Shown: positions 52,815 through 64,000, counted from the first letter of the stretch. The stretch: 64,000 nucleotides of DNA from Pectobacterium carotovorum (GCF_900129615.1 NZ_FQWI01000003.1:434001-498000), one strand, 5' to 3'. Notes: generated from the letters alone by a model not told the origin. A program made the numbers and translations.

Positions 52815-54026
52815 TTAGCCGAACCAGTGATGGAACATCAGTTTGATGTAGTCGATCATGCGGCCAAAGATCCCGCCTTCTTTCACTTCGTTCATGACGA
52901 CCAGCGGGCGCTGATCGATGGTTTTGCCATCCAGTTGGAAGTTGATAGAACCCACAACCTGATTTTTGGCTAATGGCGCATGCAGTTCTGTATTGTCCAG
53001 AACATAGCTGGCTTTCAGATCTTTCATACGGCCACGCGGAATGGTCAGGTAGGCATCTTTCTCAACGCCCAGCGCAACGCGGTCGCTGTCGCCAAACCAG
53101 ACAGGCTCGGAAGCGAATTCTTTGCCTGCTTTCAATGGTGCGACGGTTTCAAAGAAGCGGAAGCCCCAGGTCAGCAGTTTCTTACTTTCTGATTCGCGTC
53201 CTTTAGCGTTACGCCCGCCCAGTACCGCCGAAATCAGGCGCATCTGACCTTCTGTTGCCGAGGCAACCAGATTAAAGCCGGCTGATGACGTATGGCCCGT
53301 TTTGATGCCGTCAACATTCAGGCTGGAATCCCACAGCAAACCGTTACGGTTAGGCTGGCGAATATTGTTGAACGTGAACTCTTTCTCTTTGTAGGTCGCG
53401 TACTCTTCTGGCACATCGCGGATCAGCGCCTGACCGATCAGGGCCATATCGCGTGCCGAACTGAACTGGCCCGGTGCATCAAGACCGTGCACGGTTTCAA
53501 AATTGGTATTTTTCAGTCCCAGTGCTTTCACGTAACCGTTCATCAGGTTAACGAAGGCATCCTGACTGCCAGCAACGTAGTCGGCCATTGCGACGCAGGC
53601 ATCGTTACCGGATTGCAGGATAATGCCGCGGTTTAACTGGGAGACAGGAACGCGGTCGCCCGGCTTCAGGAACATCAGGGAAGAACCCTGGAAAGTCGGG
53701 TTGCCAGTTGCCCAGGCATCTTTACCGACGGTAACGATGTCGTTCGGGCTGATTTTTCCTGATTTAATGGCCTGACCAATCACGTAGCTGGTCATCATTT
53801 TCGTTAAGCTGGCCGGATCGCGGCGCGTGTCGGCATTCATTTCCGCCAACACTTTCCCAGAGTTGTAATCAATCAGGATGTAGGATTCAGCATCGATTTG
53901 CGGGACGCCGGGGATCATCGTTTTAAGATTGATATCTTCGGCATAGGCAAAGGAAGAGGCGCTAATGGCGAGCAGTGCGCCAAGCGCAGTACGTTTAGTA
54001 AAACGAGACGTGTTTACAGTATTCAT
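52815..54026 (-). CDS. dacA: D-alanyl-D-alanine carboxypeptidase PBP5 (DacA)
   Basis: 403 residues as in E. coli. Signal peptide ([16 protein letters not shown]); SxxK is SLTKM, SxN is SGN, KTG is KTGHTSSAG; the C-terminal amphipathic anchor is [14 protein letters not shown]. It trims the terminal D-Ala of pentapeptides at the outer face of the inner membrane and helps set cell diameter. At this locus, downstream of rlpA, the gene is dacA rather than paralogue dacC. A strong terminator separates it from ybeD. Confidence 0.96.
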   Translation of the reverse strand: MNTVNTSRFTKRTALGALLAISASSFAYAEDINLKTMIPGVPQIDAESYILIDYNSGKVLAEMNADTRRDPASLTKMMTSYVIGQAIKSGKISPNDIVTVGKDAWATGNPTFQGSSLMFLKPGDRVPVSQLNRGIILQSGNDACVAMADYVAGSQDAFVNLMNGYVKALGLKNTNFETVHGLDAPGQFSSARDMALIGQALIRDVPEEYATYKEKEFTFNNIRQPNRNGLLWDSSLNVDGIKTGHTSSAGFNLVASATEGQMRLISAVLGGRNAKGRESESKKLLTWGFRFFETVAPLKAGKEFASEPVWFGDSDRVALGVEKDAYLTIPRGRMKDLKASYVLDNTELHAPLAKNQVVGSINFQLDGKTIDQRPLVVMNEVKEGGIFGRMIDYIKLMFHHWFG

Positions 54027-54192
54027 GATTGGAACAACAACATCCGTGGGTATGAGTTAAAAAACGAGCCACACTATAGCAGATGGGAAATAGGCAGGCA
54101 TCAGACATTACGTTACGTGATTTTGCAAAAGGGCGGTATGTTCAATGCCATAGCCGCCTTTTTCGCTGCGTGAGTCTGCCGATTATCCGTTA

Positions 54193-55314
54193 CTAGAGGG
54201 TGCTGGGTGCGGCGGTAATAAACGACTGCTGCTGAGCTTCGACTGACAAACGTTGTTGAAGTTCAGCAGCTTGCTGACGATTCTGGAATGGCCCCAGTTG
54301 AATACGATACAGGCCGCCGCTCGCCGTGACTTTCCCGGCCACGCGGAAGCGTTCGCTCAGGCTGCGCTGCCAGGTTTGCGCGCGCTGCTGATCGCTCAGT
54401 GCACCGACCTGAACTACATAGCGACCCGTGGCGGAAGGCGTTGCAGCCGCAGGAGCTGTAACCGCAGCCGCCGCTGGCGCGACATTCATTGGCGCAGCGG
54501 ATGATGATGGCGCTACCGCTGGCGTTACGCTGGATTCAACCACGCCAGCGCGCAGGGCGGAAGGTGCACCCAAAAAACCGCCGCTGTGTGACGGCGCGCT
54601 GCTCTGCGGCTGTGTGCTTTCTGCTGGTGCACTCAGGCTGCTATTGCTGATCGGACGAACCGCACTGTTGGGCGTGGGTGACGTCGTTTCCATCATCGGT
54701 GTACCCAAGCCGCTGGCACCGAAGCTCGGGCGTTCCGGCAGGGCGAAGCTTTGCTTGGCGACGGTGGTGCCTACGGTTCCGGGACCGGAGAGCGTACCGT
54801 CTGGCGCAACGTTGATGAAGTCCACTTTTACTTTGGTATTGTTCGAGATATTCAGCCGATCGCCTGCGGCCTTCGACAGATCGATAATTCTGCCCGGCGT
54901 ATACGGCCCGCGATCGTTCACACGCACGACTAGACGGCGACCGTTACTCAGGTTGGTCACGCGGACATAGCTTGGCAGCGGCAGCGTTGGGTGGGCGGCA
55001 GTGATCGCATTCGGGTCAAACGTTTCGCCGATTGACGTGCGGTTGCCGCTGGCTTCTTCGCCATACCATGCCGCTAAGCCTGTCTCGCTAAAATTTTGCG
55101 GATTTTTGACAATCTTATAGGTCTTGCCTTTGATGTTGTAATCTTGCAGCGTGCCCTGATTGTAGGGTTCATAACGCGGTTCAGCGCCACCGATCTCTTC
55201 CGTCGGTCCGCTGTAAACCTGAGTCACGGGCGGCGTAGGCTGCCGTTGTTCCGTTGTGGTACAGGCCGCAAGCGCCAGAGTTGCTACGCCGACCCAAAGC
55301 CAATCCTTACGCAT
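54193..55314 (-). CDS. rlpA: Septal ring lipoprotein RlpA
   Basis: 373 residues: lipobox LALAAC; a double-psi beta-barrel domain with GLAAWYGEEASGNRTSIGETFDPN and RVNDRGPYTPGRIIDLSKAA including the catalytic Asp; a variable Ser/Ala/Pro linker; and a C-terminal SPOR domain (YVVQVGALSDQQRAQTW) that binds denuded septal glycan. In Pseudomonas RlpA is a lytic transglycosylase for such strands; E. coli RlpA seems less active. It follows rodA by 13 bp in the mrdA-rodA-rlpA unit. Confidence 0.95.
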   Translation of the reverse strand: MRKDWLWVGVATLALAACTTTEQRQPTPPVTQVYSGPTEEIGGAEPRYEPYNQGTLQDYNIKGKTYKIVKNPQNFSETGLAAWYGEEASGNRTSIGETFDPNAITAAHPTLPLPSYVRVTNLSNGRRLVVRVNDRGPYTPGRIIDLSKAAGDRLNISNNTKVKVDFINVAPDGTLSGPGTVGTTVAKQSFALPERPSFGASGLGTPMMETTSPTPNSAVRPISNSSLSAPAESTQPQSSAPSHSGGFLGAPSALRAGVVESSVTPAVAPSSSAAPMNVAPAAAAVTAPAAATPSATGRYVVQVGALSDQQRAQTWQRSLSERFRVAGKVTASGGLYRIQLGPFQNRQQAAELQQRLSVEAQQQSFITAAPSTL

Positions 55315-55327
55315 TGCTCACCTCGTG

Positions 55328-56440
55328 TTATAAATTCTTAGATAGCAGTTTGCGGTGAGTATGTATCGACATGACGATACCGAACCCCGCCATTAAGACG
55401 ACCAGCGCCGACCCACCGTAGCTGACTAGCGGCAGCGGCACGCCAACGACGGGAAGTATACCGCTGACCATCCCGATATTGACGAACACATAGAAAAACA
55501 GAATCAACATCAGCCCGCCGACCATCACCCGGCCGAACGAAGTTTGCGCATTCGCGGCGATGACCAGACCGCGCATAATCATGAACAGATACATGGCGAG
55601 CAGAATCAAGACGCCGATTAACCCGAGCTCTTCTGACAGCACCGCAAAGATAAAGTCGGTGTGGCGCTCAGGCAGAAACTCTAACTGAGACTGTGTGCCA
55701 TGCAGCCAGCCTTTTCCTGACAGGCCACCTGAGCCTATCGCAATTTTCGACTGAATAATATGGTACCCGGCCCCGAGCGGATCGCTTTCTGGATCGAGCA
55801 GCATCATGACCCTGGCGCGCTGATAGTCATGCATCAGGAAAAACCAGAGTATAGGAATAAAAGCGGCGAGTAGCAGGACGGCGATACCAATTAACCGCCA
55901 GCTCATGCCTGCGAGGAAAAGCACAAATAGCCCTGATAGCGCGACCAGAATCGAGGTGCCCAAGTCGGGCTGTGCGGCAACCAGCAGCGTAGGGACAAAA
56001 ATCAGCACCAGCGCGATTGCCGTATTTTTTAACGACGGTGGGCACATATCACGGTTGATAAAACGCGCGACCATCAGCGGTACGGCGATTTTGGCAATTT
56101 CTGACGGCTGAAAACGGATAAAGCCCAGATCCAGCCAGCGCTGTGCGCCTTTACTGATTTGCCCAAAAATATCCACGATGAGCAGCAAAATCACGCAGAC
56201 GATGTAAAGGTAGGGCGCCCAGCCTTCGTAGACGCGCGGGGGAATTTGCGCCATCACGATCATCACCGTAAACCCCAACACGATTTGAACGACTTTTCGT
56301 TCCATCATGCCGATGTCCTGCCCGCTGGCACTCCATAAGACAAATAGGCTATAGCCCAGCAGTGCCAGGATGCAGAGAAGAAACGGGAGATCGATGTGGA
56401 TTTTCGCCCAAAACGATCCCTTTTGTTGGCTATCGGTCAT
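55328..56440 (-). CDS. mrdB: SEDS peptidoglycan polymerase RodA (MrdB)
   Basis: 370 residues with ten membrane segments; [21 protein letters not shown], the [12 protein letters not shown] loop with the catalytic Asp, and [16 protein letters not shown] are SEDS signatures. It polymerises lipid II with PBP2 in the elongasome. Starts 9 bp after mrdA. Length as in E. coli. Confidence 0.97.
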   Translation of the reverse strand: MTDSQQKGSFWAKIHIDLPFLLCILALLGYSLFVLWSASGQDIGMMERKVVQIVLGFTVMIVMAQIPPRVYEGWAPYLYIVCVILLLIVDIFGQISKGAQRWLDLGFIRFQPSEIAKIAVPLMVARFINRDMCPPSLKNTAIALVLIFVPTLLVAAQPDLGTSILVALSGLFVLFLAGMSWRLIGIAVLLLAAFIPILWFFLMHDYQRARVMMLLDPESDPLGAGYHIIQSKIAIGSGGLSGKGWLHGTQSQLEFLPERHTDFIFAVLSEELGLIGVLILLAMYLFMIMRGLVIAANAQTSFGRVMVGGLMLILFFYVFVNIGMVSGILPVVGVPLPLVSYGGSALVVLMAGFGIVMSIHTHRKLLSKNL

Positions 56441-56449
56441 GACTGTCTG

Positions 56450-58354
56450 TTACTCACTCTCGCTACCCGGCGGCGCAGGAGGCGCACTAGGTAAATCGGT
56501 ATTGTTATCACCCAGCAGAATATGGTCAAGGATCTGGCGGGTGATGGTGCCAACGGTCGGGCCTACTCCACCGTTTTCCAGAATAATCGACATCGCTACT
56601 TTAGGGTCTTTATACGGGGCAAACGCAACCATTAATTTATGGTCACGCAGATGTTCTGCGATCTTGTGCGCATTATAGGTTTCGTTTTCTTTCAGGCCGA
56701 AAACCTGTGCTGTACCGGATTTTGCCGCAATTTTATAAGGCGCATCCTCAAAGCTTTTGTGGGCGGTACCGTTAGGCCGATTAGCCACGCCATACATGCC
56801 GTCCTTCGCCACTTCCCAATAGCCAGAGTGGATGTTGCCAATTTGCTGATTCTCAGTCTGTCGGAAAGGCACAATCTTGCCATTTTCCCGCGAGCTATAA
56901 AGCAGGTGCGGTGTTTTGACCTGACCGTCGTTGATCAGCGTCACCAGCGCCTTATTCATTTGGATAGGCGTTGCAGTCCAATAACCTTGACCAATCCCGA
57001 CCGGAATCGTATCTCCTTGATACCAAGGCTTTTTGAACCGTGCTAGTTTCCACTCGCGCGTTGGCATATTGCCTCTGCTTTCTTCCGAAATATCGATACC
57101 GGTTCTCTCGCCGTAACCAAATTTGTTCATCCATTCGGACAGGCGATCGATCCCCATGTCATAAGCGACCTGGTAGAAGAAGGTATCCGCGGACTCTTCC
57201 AGCGATTTGGTGAGGTTAAGGCGACCATGCCCCCATTTTTTCCAGTCACGGAAGCGCTTTTCGGAGCCCGGTAATTGCCACCAGCCGGGATCGAACAGGC
57301 TGGTATTAGTGGTGATCACGCCCGCCGTCAGGGCGGAAACCGCGATATAAGGTTTCACGGTGGAAGCGGGAGGATAAATCCCCTGTGTTGCACGGTTGAT
57401 CAACGGACGATCGGGATCGCTTTGTAGTTTGTTATAATTTTTGGTGGAAATTCCGTCGACAAACAGGTTGGGATCGTAACTGGGCGTGGAAACCATCGCC
57501 AGAATACCGCCGTCGCGTGGATCGGTGACAATCACGGCGGCACGACTGCCTTCCAGCAGTTTCTCGATGTAGATTTGCAGGCTCAGATCCAGCGTCAGAT
57601 AAATATCACGCCCGGCCTGCGGCGGCTGTTCGTGGAGCTGGCGGATCACGCGGCCACGGTTGTTAACCTCAACTTCTTCATAACCGGGCTTGCCGTGCAG
57701 CAGGTCTTCGTAATGACGTTCAATCCCCAGCTTACCGATGTCACGCGTGGCGGCATAGTCGGCAATTTTTTCTTCTTTGGTCAACCGCTCCACTTCTTTA
57801 TCGGTGATTTTGGAAACATAGCCGATGACGTGTGTCAGCGCAGAACCGTAAGGATAATAGCGGCGCTGGTAGCCTTTAACTTCAACGCCGGGGAAGCGAT
57901 ATTGGTTGACGGCAAAACGGGCAACCTGAATCTCATCGAGCCCGGTTTTTACCGGAATGGAGGTAAAGCGGCGTGAGCGCTTGCGCTCTTTTTCAAAATT
58001 TTCCAGATCGCTATCGGTCAGATCGACGACGGGGCGCAGGGCTTCCAGCGTATCTTTGAGGTTATCGACTTTGTCGGGCACCAGTTCTAACTGATAGATA
58101 GTGCGATTCAGCGCCAGCGGGGTGCCGTTACGGTCATAGATGATGCCGCGGCTGGGCGCGATAGGAACCAGCTTAATACGGTTCTCATTAGAGCGTGTGC
58201 GGTAGTCATCAACGCGCACAATTTGCAGATGATAAAGATTAGCGACTAATACACCGGAAAGCAGCAAAATGCCCAGAAAGGCTACCAAAGCACGGCGCAC
58301 AAACAGGGCGGACTCAGCCGTATAATCACGAAAGGGTTTACGTTCTACTTTCAT
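56450..58354 (-). CDS. mrdA: Penicillin-binding protein 2 (MrdA)
   Basis: 634 residues: short cytoplasmic N-terminus, membrane anchor (ALVAFLGILLLSGVLVANLYHL), pedestal domain, and transpeptidase domain with YPPASTVKP (SxxK nucleophile), ESADTFF (SxD) and KSGTAQVFG (KSG). It cross-links side-wall peptidoglycan with RodA. The residue before the nucleophile is Ala where E. coli has Gly. 33 bp after rlmH. Confidence 0.97.
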   Translation of the reverse strand: MKVERKPFRDYTAESALFVRRALVAFLGILLLSGVLVANLYHLQIVRVDDYRTRSNENRIKLVPIAPSRGIIYDRNGTPLALNRTIYQLELVPDKVDNLKDTLEALRPVVDLTDSDLENFEKERKRSRRFTSIPVKTGLDEIQVARFAVNQYRFPGVEVKGYQRRYYPYGSALTHVIGYVSKITDKEVERLTKEEKIADYAATRDIGKLGIERHYEDLLHGKPGYEEVEVNNRGRVIRQLHEQPPQAGRDIYLTLDLSLQIYIEKLLEGSRAAVIVTDPRDGGILAMVSTPSYDPNLFVDGISTKNYNKLQSDPDRPLINRATQGIYPPASTVKPYIAVSALTAGVITTNTSLFDPGWWQLPGSEKRFRDWKKWGHGRLNLTKSLEESADTFFYQVAYDMGIDRLSEWMNKFGYGERTGIDISEESRGNMPTREWKLARFKKPWYQGDTIPVGIGQGYWTATPIQMNKALVTLINDGQVKTPHLLYSSRENGKIVPFRQTENQQIGNIHSGYWEVAKDGMYGVANRPNGTAHKSFEDAPYKIAAKSGTAQVFGLKENETYNAHKIAEHLRDHKLMVAFAPYKDPKVAMSIILENGGVGPTVGTITRQILDHILLGDNNTDLPSAPPAPPGSESE

Positions 58355-58387
58355 CCAGCGTTATTTCACAGGTTTCATCGTATCGCC

Positions 58388-58858
58388 TTACTCCCGATGG
58401 TAAGGGTGATTAGTCGTAATGCTCCATGCACGATACAGGCTCTCTGCCACCAGCACACGAACAAGCGGGTGCGGCAGCGTTAATGGCGAGAGTGACCAGC
58501 TTTGTTCTGCTGCGGCTTTGCATTCCGGCGAAAGCCCTTCGGGCCCACCAATCAGCAAGCTGACGTCGCGTCCGTCCTGTTTCCAGCGCTCTAGCTGTTG
58601 CGCTAACTGCGGCGTCTCCCAGCGAGTCCCTGGAATGTCCAGCGTAACAATGCGGTTGCCTTTGCCCACCGCGGCTAGCATCTGTTCGCCTTCGCGCTCC
58701 AGAATGCGTTTAATGTCCGCATTTTTACCCCGTTTCCCCGCCGGAATTTCGAGTAATTCGAAAGGCATGTCCTTTGGGAAACGGCGCAGATAATCGGTGA
58801 AACCAGTCTGCACCCAGTCGGGCATTTTGGTGCCAACGGCGACCAGTTGCAGTTTCAT
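58388..58858 (-). CDS. rlmH: 23S rRNA (pseudouridine1915-N3)-methyltransferase RlmH
   Basis: A 156-residue SPOUT methyltransferase with the knotted SAM site ([10 protein letters not shown] and [20 protein letters not shown]). It methylates pseudouridine 1915 in helix 69 of 23S rRNA on assembled ribosomes. It follows rsfS by 1 bp, the usual pair. Confidence 0.96.
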   Translation of the reverse strand: MKLQLVAVGTKMPDWVQTGFTDYLRRFPKDMPFELLEIPAGKRGKNADIKRILEREGEQMLAAVGKGNRIVTLDIPGTRWETPQLAQQLERWKQDGRDVSLLIGGPEGLSPECKAAAEQSWSLSPLTLPHPLVRVLVAESLYRAWSITTNHPYHRE

Positions 58859-58859
58859 A

Positions 58860-59177
58860 CTAGCCCCACAGCTTTTCTAATTCGTACAACTGGCGGCTTT
58901 CTTCTTGCATGACATGAACCATCACGTCACCTAAATCAACAACAACCCAGTCAGCAGCGCTTTCGCCCTCGACACCGAGTGGAATCAGACCCGCGGCGCG
59001 TGAAGACTGCACAACGTGATCGGCAATAGACGCGACATGACGCGTAGAGGTTCCCGTACAGATAACCATGTAATCGGTGATGCTGGACTTACCCTGCACG
59101 TTAAGTGCAACAATATCCTGGGCTTTTAAGTCATCGACCTTATCAATAACGAAGTCTTGGAGTGCTTGGCCTTGCAA
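58860..59177 (-). CDS. rsfS: Ribosomal silencing factor RsfS
   Basis: 105 residues, nearly identical to E. coli Rsf[67 protein letters not shown]. Binds L14 and blocks subunit joining in stationary phase. The start is a TTG behind GAGGGGGAACC, the same start codon as in E. coli. The 195-bp space to nadD lacks the phosphatase gene (cobC) found there in E. coli. Confidence 0.95.
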   Translation of the reverse strand: MQGQALQDFVIDKVDDLKAQDIVALNVQGKSSITDYMVICTGTSTRHVASIADHVVQSSRAAGLIPLGVEGESAADWVVVDLGDVMVHVMQEESRQLYELEKLWG

Positions 59178-59371
59178 AGGTTCCCCCTCAATGGCGTTTT
59201 GTCAGCAACTGACGAACGCGTGTGGCGCTGAATTGTTTAAGAAAAAGGTGAATCACCGAGTAATTGCCGAGAATTTCCGCTTTTCCCGGTGATTGAAACC
59301 AGCCGCGGAGTATATCACGCACTTTTACCGAGTGGTATAAAGCCCGTGGCTGATGGGCAGGAAAAGCGGTG

Positions 59372-60031
59372 TTATTGGTACAGGCCGCTTTCGTCGATGT
59401 AGCTGAGCACGGCGGGAGGTAATAAATCGTGACAGTCTAGGCCTTGCTGGCGACGTTGGCGAATGTCCGTTGCGGAAATGGTGACCAGCGGTGTGTCTGC
59501 CAAAAAAATCCGCCCATGCGGCTTCTGATGAAGATCGTCCGGCGTGTGCGTCAGATGGTCGTCCAGCCACTGTTGTAATTCGGGTGTTTCCAGCGTCGAG
59601 CGATAGCCGGGCCGAGCGCATACCAGCAAATGACAAACGTTCAGCAGATCTTGCCAGCGATGCCAATGGTGTAGCGTCAGCAGCGAGTCCTGCCCGATGA
59701 TAAAGCCCAGCGGCGCATCACAGCCTTTTTCAGCCCGCAACGCTTCCAGCGTATCGATGGTATAGGAGGGGGTTTGCCGTTGCAGTTCACGATCGTCCAC
59801 GGTAAATAGCGGGTTGCCTTCAACGGCCAACTGAGCCATATGAAAACGCTGTCGGGAACTGGCTTCGGGCTGCTGCCGGTGTGGCGGAACGTTATTGGGC
59901 ATCAGGACGACTTGAGTCAGCCCCACGAGCTTTGCCAGTGCGGTCACTGGCTGAAGGTGACCGTAATGAATGGGGTCGAACGTACCGCCAAAAAATGCGG
60001 TCAGCGATGGCGCAGCGGGTGACGTATTCAG
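59372..60031 (-). CDS. nadD: Nicotinate-mononucleotide adenylyltransferase NadD, probable CTG start
   Basis: Makes NaAD from NaMN and [16 protein letters not shown] holds the HxGH nucleotidyl-transfer motif, [17 protein letters not shown] the substrate loop, and [11 protein letters not shown] the ISxTxxR motif. No ATG lies in a fitting place. A CTG at 60031 overlaps the holA stop (CTGA) and has a perfect GGAGG seven bases upstream, giving 219 residues (E. coli 213). The GTG at 60061 is the alternative but has no ribosome site. Coupled to holA. Confidence 0.85.
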   Translation of the reverse strand: MNTSPAAPSLTAFFGGTFDPIHYGHLQPVTALAKLVGLTQVVLMPNNVPPHRQQPEASSRQRFHMAQLAVEGNPLFTVDDRELQRQTPSYTIDTLEALRAEKGCDAPLGFIIGQDSLLTLHHWHRWQDLLNVCHLLVCARPGYRSTLETPELQQWLDDHLTHTPDDLHQKPHGRIFLADTPLVTISATDIRQRRQQGLDCHDLLPPAVLSYIDESGLYQ

Positions 60032-61053
60032 ATGAATGCCTCCGGCAAGGCTTTGCCGCACAGCAGCATGGCAAGCGATTCCAGTTCAGACCAAACGGAC
60101 TGACCATAGTCTTGCTTTAAGGTTATTTCCACCTGCGTCAGCAATCGTACGGCCTGCTGTAGCTGTTGAAGAGAGAGCCGCTGCAGTGCCTGAGTGAGCA
60201 GGTCACGCCGGTTTTGCCACACTTTTTGCTGATCGAATAGCGTACGCAGCGGCGTGTCTGACATGCGTCGTTTTAGCGCCAGCAACTGTAGCAGTTCACG
60301 CTGTAGCGTGCGTAGTAAAATGACAGGTTCGCAATCTTCCTGTTTTAACTGCTGCAAAATGTGCCAGGCGCGTTTGCCTTTGCCTGCCAGCAGCGCATCA
60401 AGCCAATGGAACGGCGTGAAGTGAGCGGCATCATTGACAGCACTTTCCACACGCGGCAGGGTCAGCTTGCCATCGGGATACAGCAGTGCCAGCCGCTCTA
60501 ACGCCTGAGACAGCGCAAGCAGGTTGCCTTCATAGCAATAGCAAATGAGCTGCGTGGCTTGTTCATCCAGCGTCAATTTCATGGATTTGGCACGATGGGC
60601 GACCCAGCGGGGAAGCTGTGCCTGTTCCGGCGTCAGACAATTGATATAGACGCTGTCTTGCGCCAGCGCTTTGAACCAGGCGCTGTTTTCCTGCGCTTTG
60701 GTCAGCTTATGACCGCGCAGAATCAACAAAATATCGGGGTGCAATAATCCAGAGAGCTTAACCAGATTTTCACCCATCGCGGCGTTTGGGCCGTTCTCCG
60801 GCAAAACCAGCAAGAGTGATTGGCGTGAGGCGAACAGGCTGAGCGCCTGACAGGTGCTGAAAATCGCATCCCAGTCGGTATGAAGATCCAGGATGAAACT
60901 GAAATGCTCGCTGAATTCGTGCTGTTGAGCGACCCGTTTGATGCTGTCGAGACTTTCCTGCAGCAGGAGCGGGTCTGAACCAAAGACCAAATAACAACCG
61001 CGCAGCCCCTCATGGAGCTGCGCGGTGAGTTGTTCGGGGTAAAGCCGAATCAT
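60028..61053 (-). CDS. holA: DNA polymerase III delta subunit HolA
   Basis: 341 residues, starting [34 protein letters not shown], with the clamp-opening motif region (HLLF/SLF type: [19 protein letters not shown]) and C-terminal collar helices. The wrench of the clamp loader that opens the beta clamp. Overlaps lptE by 4 bp upstream and nadD by 4 bp downstream: a tightly coupled leuS-lptE-holA-nadD operon. Confidence 0.96.
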   Translation of the reverse strand: MIRLYPEQLTAQLHEGLRGCYLVFGSDPLLLQESLDSIKRVAQQHEFSEHFSFILDLHTDWDAIFSTCQALSLFASRQSLLLVLPENGPNAAMGENLVKLSGLLHPDILLILRGHKLTKAQENSAWFKALAQDSVYINCLTPEQAQLPRWVAHRAKSMKLTLDEQATQLICYCYEGNLLALSQALERLALLYPDGKLTLPRVESAVNDAAHFTPFHWLDALLAGKGKRAWHILQQLKQEDCEPVILLRTLQRELLQLLALKRRMSDTPLRTLFDQQKVWQNRRDLLTQALQRLSLQQLQQAVRLLTQVEITLKQDYGQSVWSELESLAMLLCGKALPEAFI

Positions 61054-61604
61054 GAACGCGTGGCGGCAGTAGGTGAATCGGTGGACTGCAACCGATTTTT
61101 GACTTCCTGACTACCGTTGATGGTCAGCAATTTACGCACCAACTGCTGGGCAGCCTGCTCGCGCATTTCCTGACGGACGATGTCCTGTTCGGCATCTTTC
61201 GCCAGTGCAGCCAGCGGGTTATCAAAGAACGTGCGGAACACCGTCACGCTGAGCGGATAAATATCTTCACCCGGCATCAGCACCTGCGCCTGCAACGTCA
61301 GCACCATCTGGTACTCCGCTGTTTTACCGTCCTGAAAAATAGAGACGGTATCGCGCGTTTCGCTTGAGCCCAGTACCCGCAGAGACGGGATGTCCTGACG
61401 CGTCGCATCGTCAACGATTTTTACATCGCTAAGACGGAGCTGCTCACGTACCGCACGCGTTAGCGGACCATAAGGATCGCTGCTATCGAGCACCAGTGTT
61501 TGTAACTGCGCAGGCACTTGTGTCGTGCCGCGCAGGTGAAAACCGCAGCCAGCGGTGATTAACACCGCCAGCCCCAGCAACAACGTGAATAGACGATGTC
61601 GCAC
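61050..61604 (-). CDS. lptE: LPS-assembly lipoprotein LptE
   Basis: 184 residues; lipobox [14 protein letters not shown], then the LptE fold with [19 protein letters not shown]. It plugs the LptD barrel and helps insert LPS in the outer leaflet. Follows leuS by 14 bp with AGGAGG in the gap. Confidence 0.95.
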   Translation of the reverse strand: MRHRLFTLLLGLAVLITAGCGFHLRGTTQVPAQLQTLVLDSSDPYGPLTRAVREQLRLSDVKIVDDATRQDIPSLRVLGSSETRDTVSIFQDGKTAEYQMVLTLQAQVLMPGEDIYPLSVTVFRTFFDNPLAALAKDAEQDIVRQEMREQAAQQLVRKLLTINGSQEVKNRLQSTDSPTAATRS

Positions 61605-61618
61605 AGTTCCTCCTTGCC

Positions 61619-64000
61619 TTAACCCACAACCAGGTTAAGCAGTTTGCCAGGGACATAAATCACTTTACGAACCGTGACGCCGTCCAGATATTTCGCGACC
61701 AGCGGTTCCTGAGCAGCGCGTTCGCGAACCTGTTCTTCGCTCGCGTCAGCGGCAACGGTGATTTTACCACGTACTTTACCGTTAACCTGAACAACGACCA
61801 GCTTGGAATCTTCAACCATTGCGTTTTCATCTGCAACTGGCCACGGCGCAGTATCGACGTCGCCTTCACCTTGCAATGCCTGCCACAGTGTGAAGCAGAC
61901 GTGCGGCGTGAACGGATACAGCATACGAACGACGGCCAGCAGCGTTTCCTGCGTCAGTGCGCGATCCTGATCGCTGTCCTGCGGCGCTTTCGCCAGTTTG
62001 TTCATCAGTTCCATGATGGCGGCGATCGCGGTGTTGAAGGTCTGACGACGGCCGATATCATCGGTCACTTTAGCGATCGTTTTGTGCAGGTCGCGGCGCA
62101 GTGATTTCTGATCTTCAGTCAGTGTAGCGATATCCAGAGCCGTTACCGCACCTTTCTCGGTATGCTCAAAGGCTTGTCTCCAGACGCGTTTCAGGAAGCG
62201 GTTTGCGCCTTCTACGCCGGATTCCTGCCATTCCAGCGTCATTTCTGCCGGAGAAGCAAACATCATGAACAGACGAACGGTATCTGCACCGTATTTCTCT
62301 ACCATGACCTGCGGGTCGATGCCGTTGTTTTTGGACTTCGACATTTTGCTCATGCCCGCGTAAACCACGTCACGGCCTTCGTTATCTACGGCTTTGACGA
62401 TGCGTCCTTTCTCATCACGCTCAACGGTGACATCGGTCGGAGAAACCCAGACGCGCTCGCCGTTATTACCGAGATAATAGAAGGCATCGGCCAGCACCAT
62501 GCCCTGACACAGCAGGCGTTTGGCGGGTTCATCAGAGGTAACCAGACCAGCGTCGCGCATCAGTTTGTGGAAGAAGCGGAAATACATCAGGTGCATGATG
62601 GCGTGTTCGATACCACCAACGTATTGGTCAACGGGCAGCCAGTAGTTGGCGGCAGCCGGATCCAGCATTCCCTGATCGTACTGCGGGCAGGTGTAGCGCG
62701 CGTAGTACCAGGACGATTCCATAAAGGTGTCGAACGTGTCGGTTTCACGCAGCGCTGGCTGACCGTTAACGGTCGTCTTCGCCCATTCTGGGTTAGATTT
62801 CAGCGGGCTGGTGATGCCATCCATCACGACATCTTCCGGCAGGATAACCGGCAACTGATCTTCTGGTGTCGGGATAACGGTACCGTCTTCCAGCGTCACC
62901 ATTGGGATTGGAGCACCCCAATAACGCTGGCGGGAGACACCCCAGTCGCGCAGGCGATAGTTGACTTTACGTTCGCCGATGCCTTTTTCGACCAGCTTAT
63001 CGGCAATGGCGTTGAACCCGGCTTCGAAATCCAGACCGTCAAACTCATCAGAGTTGAACAGGTTGCCTTTTTCCGTCATCGCCTGAGCGGACAGATCGGG
63101 CTCGCTGCCGTCGGCATTCAGAATAACCGGCTTGATGGACAGATCGTATTTGGTGGCAAATTCCCAGTCGCGCTGGTCGTGGCCCGGAACGGCCATCACT
63201 GCGCCCGTACCGTATTCCATCAGGACGAAGTTGGCGACCCAGATAGCGACTTTCTCACCGTTCAGCGGGTGAATAGCATACAGGCCAGTGGCCATGCCTT
63301 TTTTCTCCATCGTCGCCATATCGGCTTCGGCGACTTTGGTATTACGGCATTCTGCAATGAAATCGGCCAGCGCTGGGTTGGTTGCTGCCGCTTGTGCAGC
63401 GAGAGGGTGACCGGCGGCAACGGCAACGTAGGTCACGCCCATGAACGTATCCGGACGTGTGGTATAGACAGTCAATTTCTCTGCGCTGTCTGCCACGTCA
63501 AAGGTGATTTCTACACCTTCGGAACGACCAATCCAGTTACGCTGCATGGTTTTGACCTGTTCAGGCCAGCTTTCCAGCGTATCCAAATCGTTCAGCAATT
63601 GGTCTGCATAAGCGGTGATTTTGATAAACCACTGCGGAATCTCTTTGCGCTCAACTTTGGTATCGCAGCGCCAGCAGCAGCCGTCGATAACCTGTTCGTT
63701 CGCCAGTACGGTCTGGTCATTCGGACACCAGTTAACGGCGGAGGTTTTTTTATAAACCAGACCTTTCTCGTACAGCTTGGTGAAGAACCACTGTTCCCAG
63801 CGGTAGTAGTCTGGTTTACAGGTCGCGACTTCACGATCCCAGTCATAGCCAAAGCCCAGCAGTTTGAGCTGGTTTTTCATGTAGTCGATGTTGGCGTATG
63901 TCCAGGGGGCTGGCGCGGTGTTGTTTTTAACCGCAGCACCTTCTGCCGGCAGACCAAAAGCATCCCAACCGATCGGTTGCAGAACGTTTTTTCCCAGCAT
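61619..64000 (-). CDS. leuS: Leucyl-tRNA synthetase LeuS (5' end beyond window)
   Basis: 793 codons are present; about 67 N-terminal residues including the HIGH motif lie past the window edge (E. coli LeuS has 860). Visible are [14 protein letters not shown], the CP1 editing domain ([15 protein letters not shown] with the conserved Thr-rich and Asp sites), [14 protein letters not shown] (KMSKS loop), the anticodon-binding domain, and the C-terminal [12 protein letters not shown] tail domain. First gene of the leuS-lptE-holA-nadD operon. Confidence 0.97.
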   Translation of the reverse strand: MLGKNVLQPIGWDAFGLPAEGAAVKNNTAPAPWTYANIDYMKNQLKLLGFGYDWDREVATCKPDYYRWEQWFFTKLYEKGLVYKKTSAVNWCPNDQTVLANEQVIDGCCWRCDTKVERKEIPQWFIKITAYADQLLNDLDTLESWPEQVKTMQRNWIGRSEGVEITFDVADSAEKLTVYTTRPDTFMGVTYVAVAAGHPLAAQAAATNPALADFIAECRNTKVAEADMATMEKKGMATGLYAIHPLNGEKVAIWVANFVLMEYGTGAVMAVPGHDQRDWEFATKYDLSIKPVILNADGSEPDLSAQAMTEKGNLFNSDEFDGLDFEAGFNAIADKLVEKGIGERKVNYRLRDWGVSRQRYWGAPIPMVTLEDGTVIPTPEDQLPVILPEDVVMDGITSPLKSNPEWAKTTVNGQPALRETDTFDTFMESSWYYARYTCPQYDQGMLDPAAANYWLPVDQYVGGIEHAIMHLMYFRFFHKLMRDAGLVTSDEPAKRLLCQGMVLADAFYYLGNNGERVWVSPTDVTVERDEKGRIVKAVDNEGRDVVYAGMSKMSKSKNNGIDPQVMVEKYGADTVRLFMMFASPAEMTLEWQESGVEGANRFLKRVWRQAFEHTEKGAVTALDIATLTEDQKSLRRDLHKTIAKVTDDIGRRQTFNTAIAAIMELMNKLAKAPQDSDQDRALTQETLLAVVRMLYPFTPHVCFTLWQALQGEGDVDTAPWPVADENAMVEDSKLVVVQVNGKVRGKITVAADASEEQVRERAAQEPLVAKYLDGVTVRKVIYVPGKLLNLVVG

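Overview
The window looks like chromosome of a soft-rot enterobacterium, most likely Pectobacterium (inferred from gene order, protein similarity recalled from Escherichia coli, and the type of dispersed non-coding repeats; the genus is not proven here). Almost all of it is coding, with very few hypothetical genes. It is built from blocks that match E. coli neighbourhoods: (i) 0-6.5 kb, cnoX-ybbO-tesA with divergent ybbA-ybbP; (ii) 11.2-25.2 kb, purN-purM, upp-uraA-hda, yfgD-bepA, bcp, gcvR, dapA-bamC-purC, a YeaL-type membrane protein and tmcA; (iii) 42.2-47.7 kb, ypfH, ypfN, dapE, yffB and the 19-residue ypfM; (iv) 48.7-64 kb, cspE, crcB, tatE, lipA, lipB, ybeD, dacA, rlpA, rodA, mrdA, rlmH, rsfS, nadD, holA, lptE and leuS (cut by the window end). 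Lineage-specific genes lie at the joints: speG plus a TonB receptor/binding-protein pair (7-11 kb), a chemoreceptor (43-45 kb) and an Asp/Glu racemase (47.8-48.5 kb).

The most interesting segment is the 17-kb block at 25.3-42.0 kb. It separates tmcA from ypfH, which are neighbours in E. coli. It encodes an ECF sigma factor and FecR-type anti-sigma factor, divergent from a TonB-dependent receptor with an STN signalling domain. The receptor is followed by an SbmA/YddA-type ABC transporter with a fused ATPase and by a two-domain M16 peptidase without a signal peptide. Convergent to these is a lipidated subtilisin-like autotransporter. A private TonB-ExbB-ExbD set and a large thioredoxin-domain protein complete the block. 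Read together they describe an outside-to-cytosol route: surface proteolysis, gated outer-membrane import with transmembrane signalling, inner-membrane transfer and cytosolic degradation of a peptide or iron-carrying protein. The design recalls E. coli yddA-yddB-pqqL and the Pectobacterium ferredoxin-uptake (Fus) system, but has a different composition and predicted protease location.

Other points of note: a fluoride riboswitch ahead of crcB with covarying bases and an enlarged linker; non-AUG CTG starts for hda and probably nadD; PurR operators, including one directly after purC; a degenerate repeat array that reuses the 3' end of ybeD; and a set of modular non-coding repeats (0.56-0.88, 6.5-6.9, 13.1-13.2, 19.4-19.6, 29.5-29.6, 42.8-43.0 and 49.7-50.0 kb) in which the same hairpin cassettes recur inside different elements. 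No rRNA, tRNA, CRISPR array, insertion sequence or prophage was seen.
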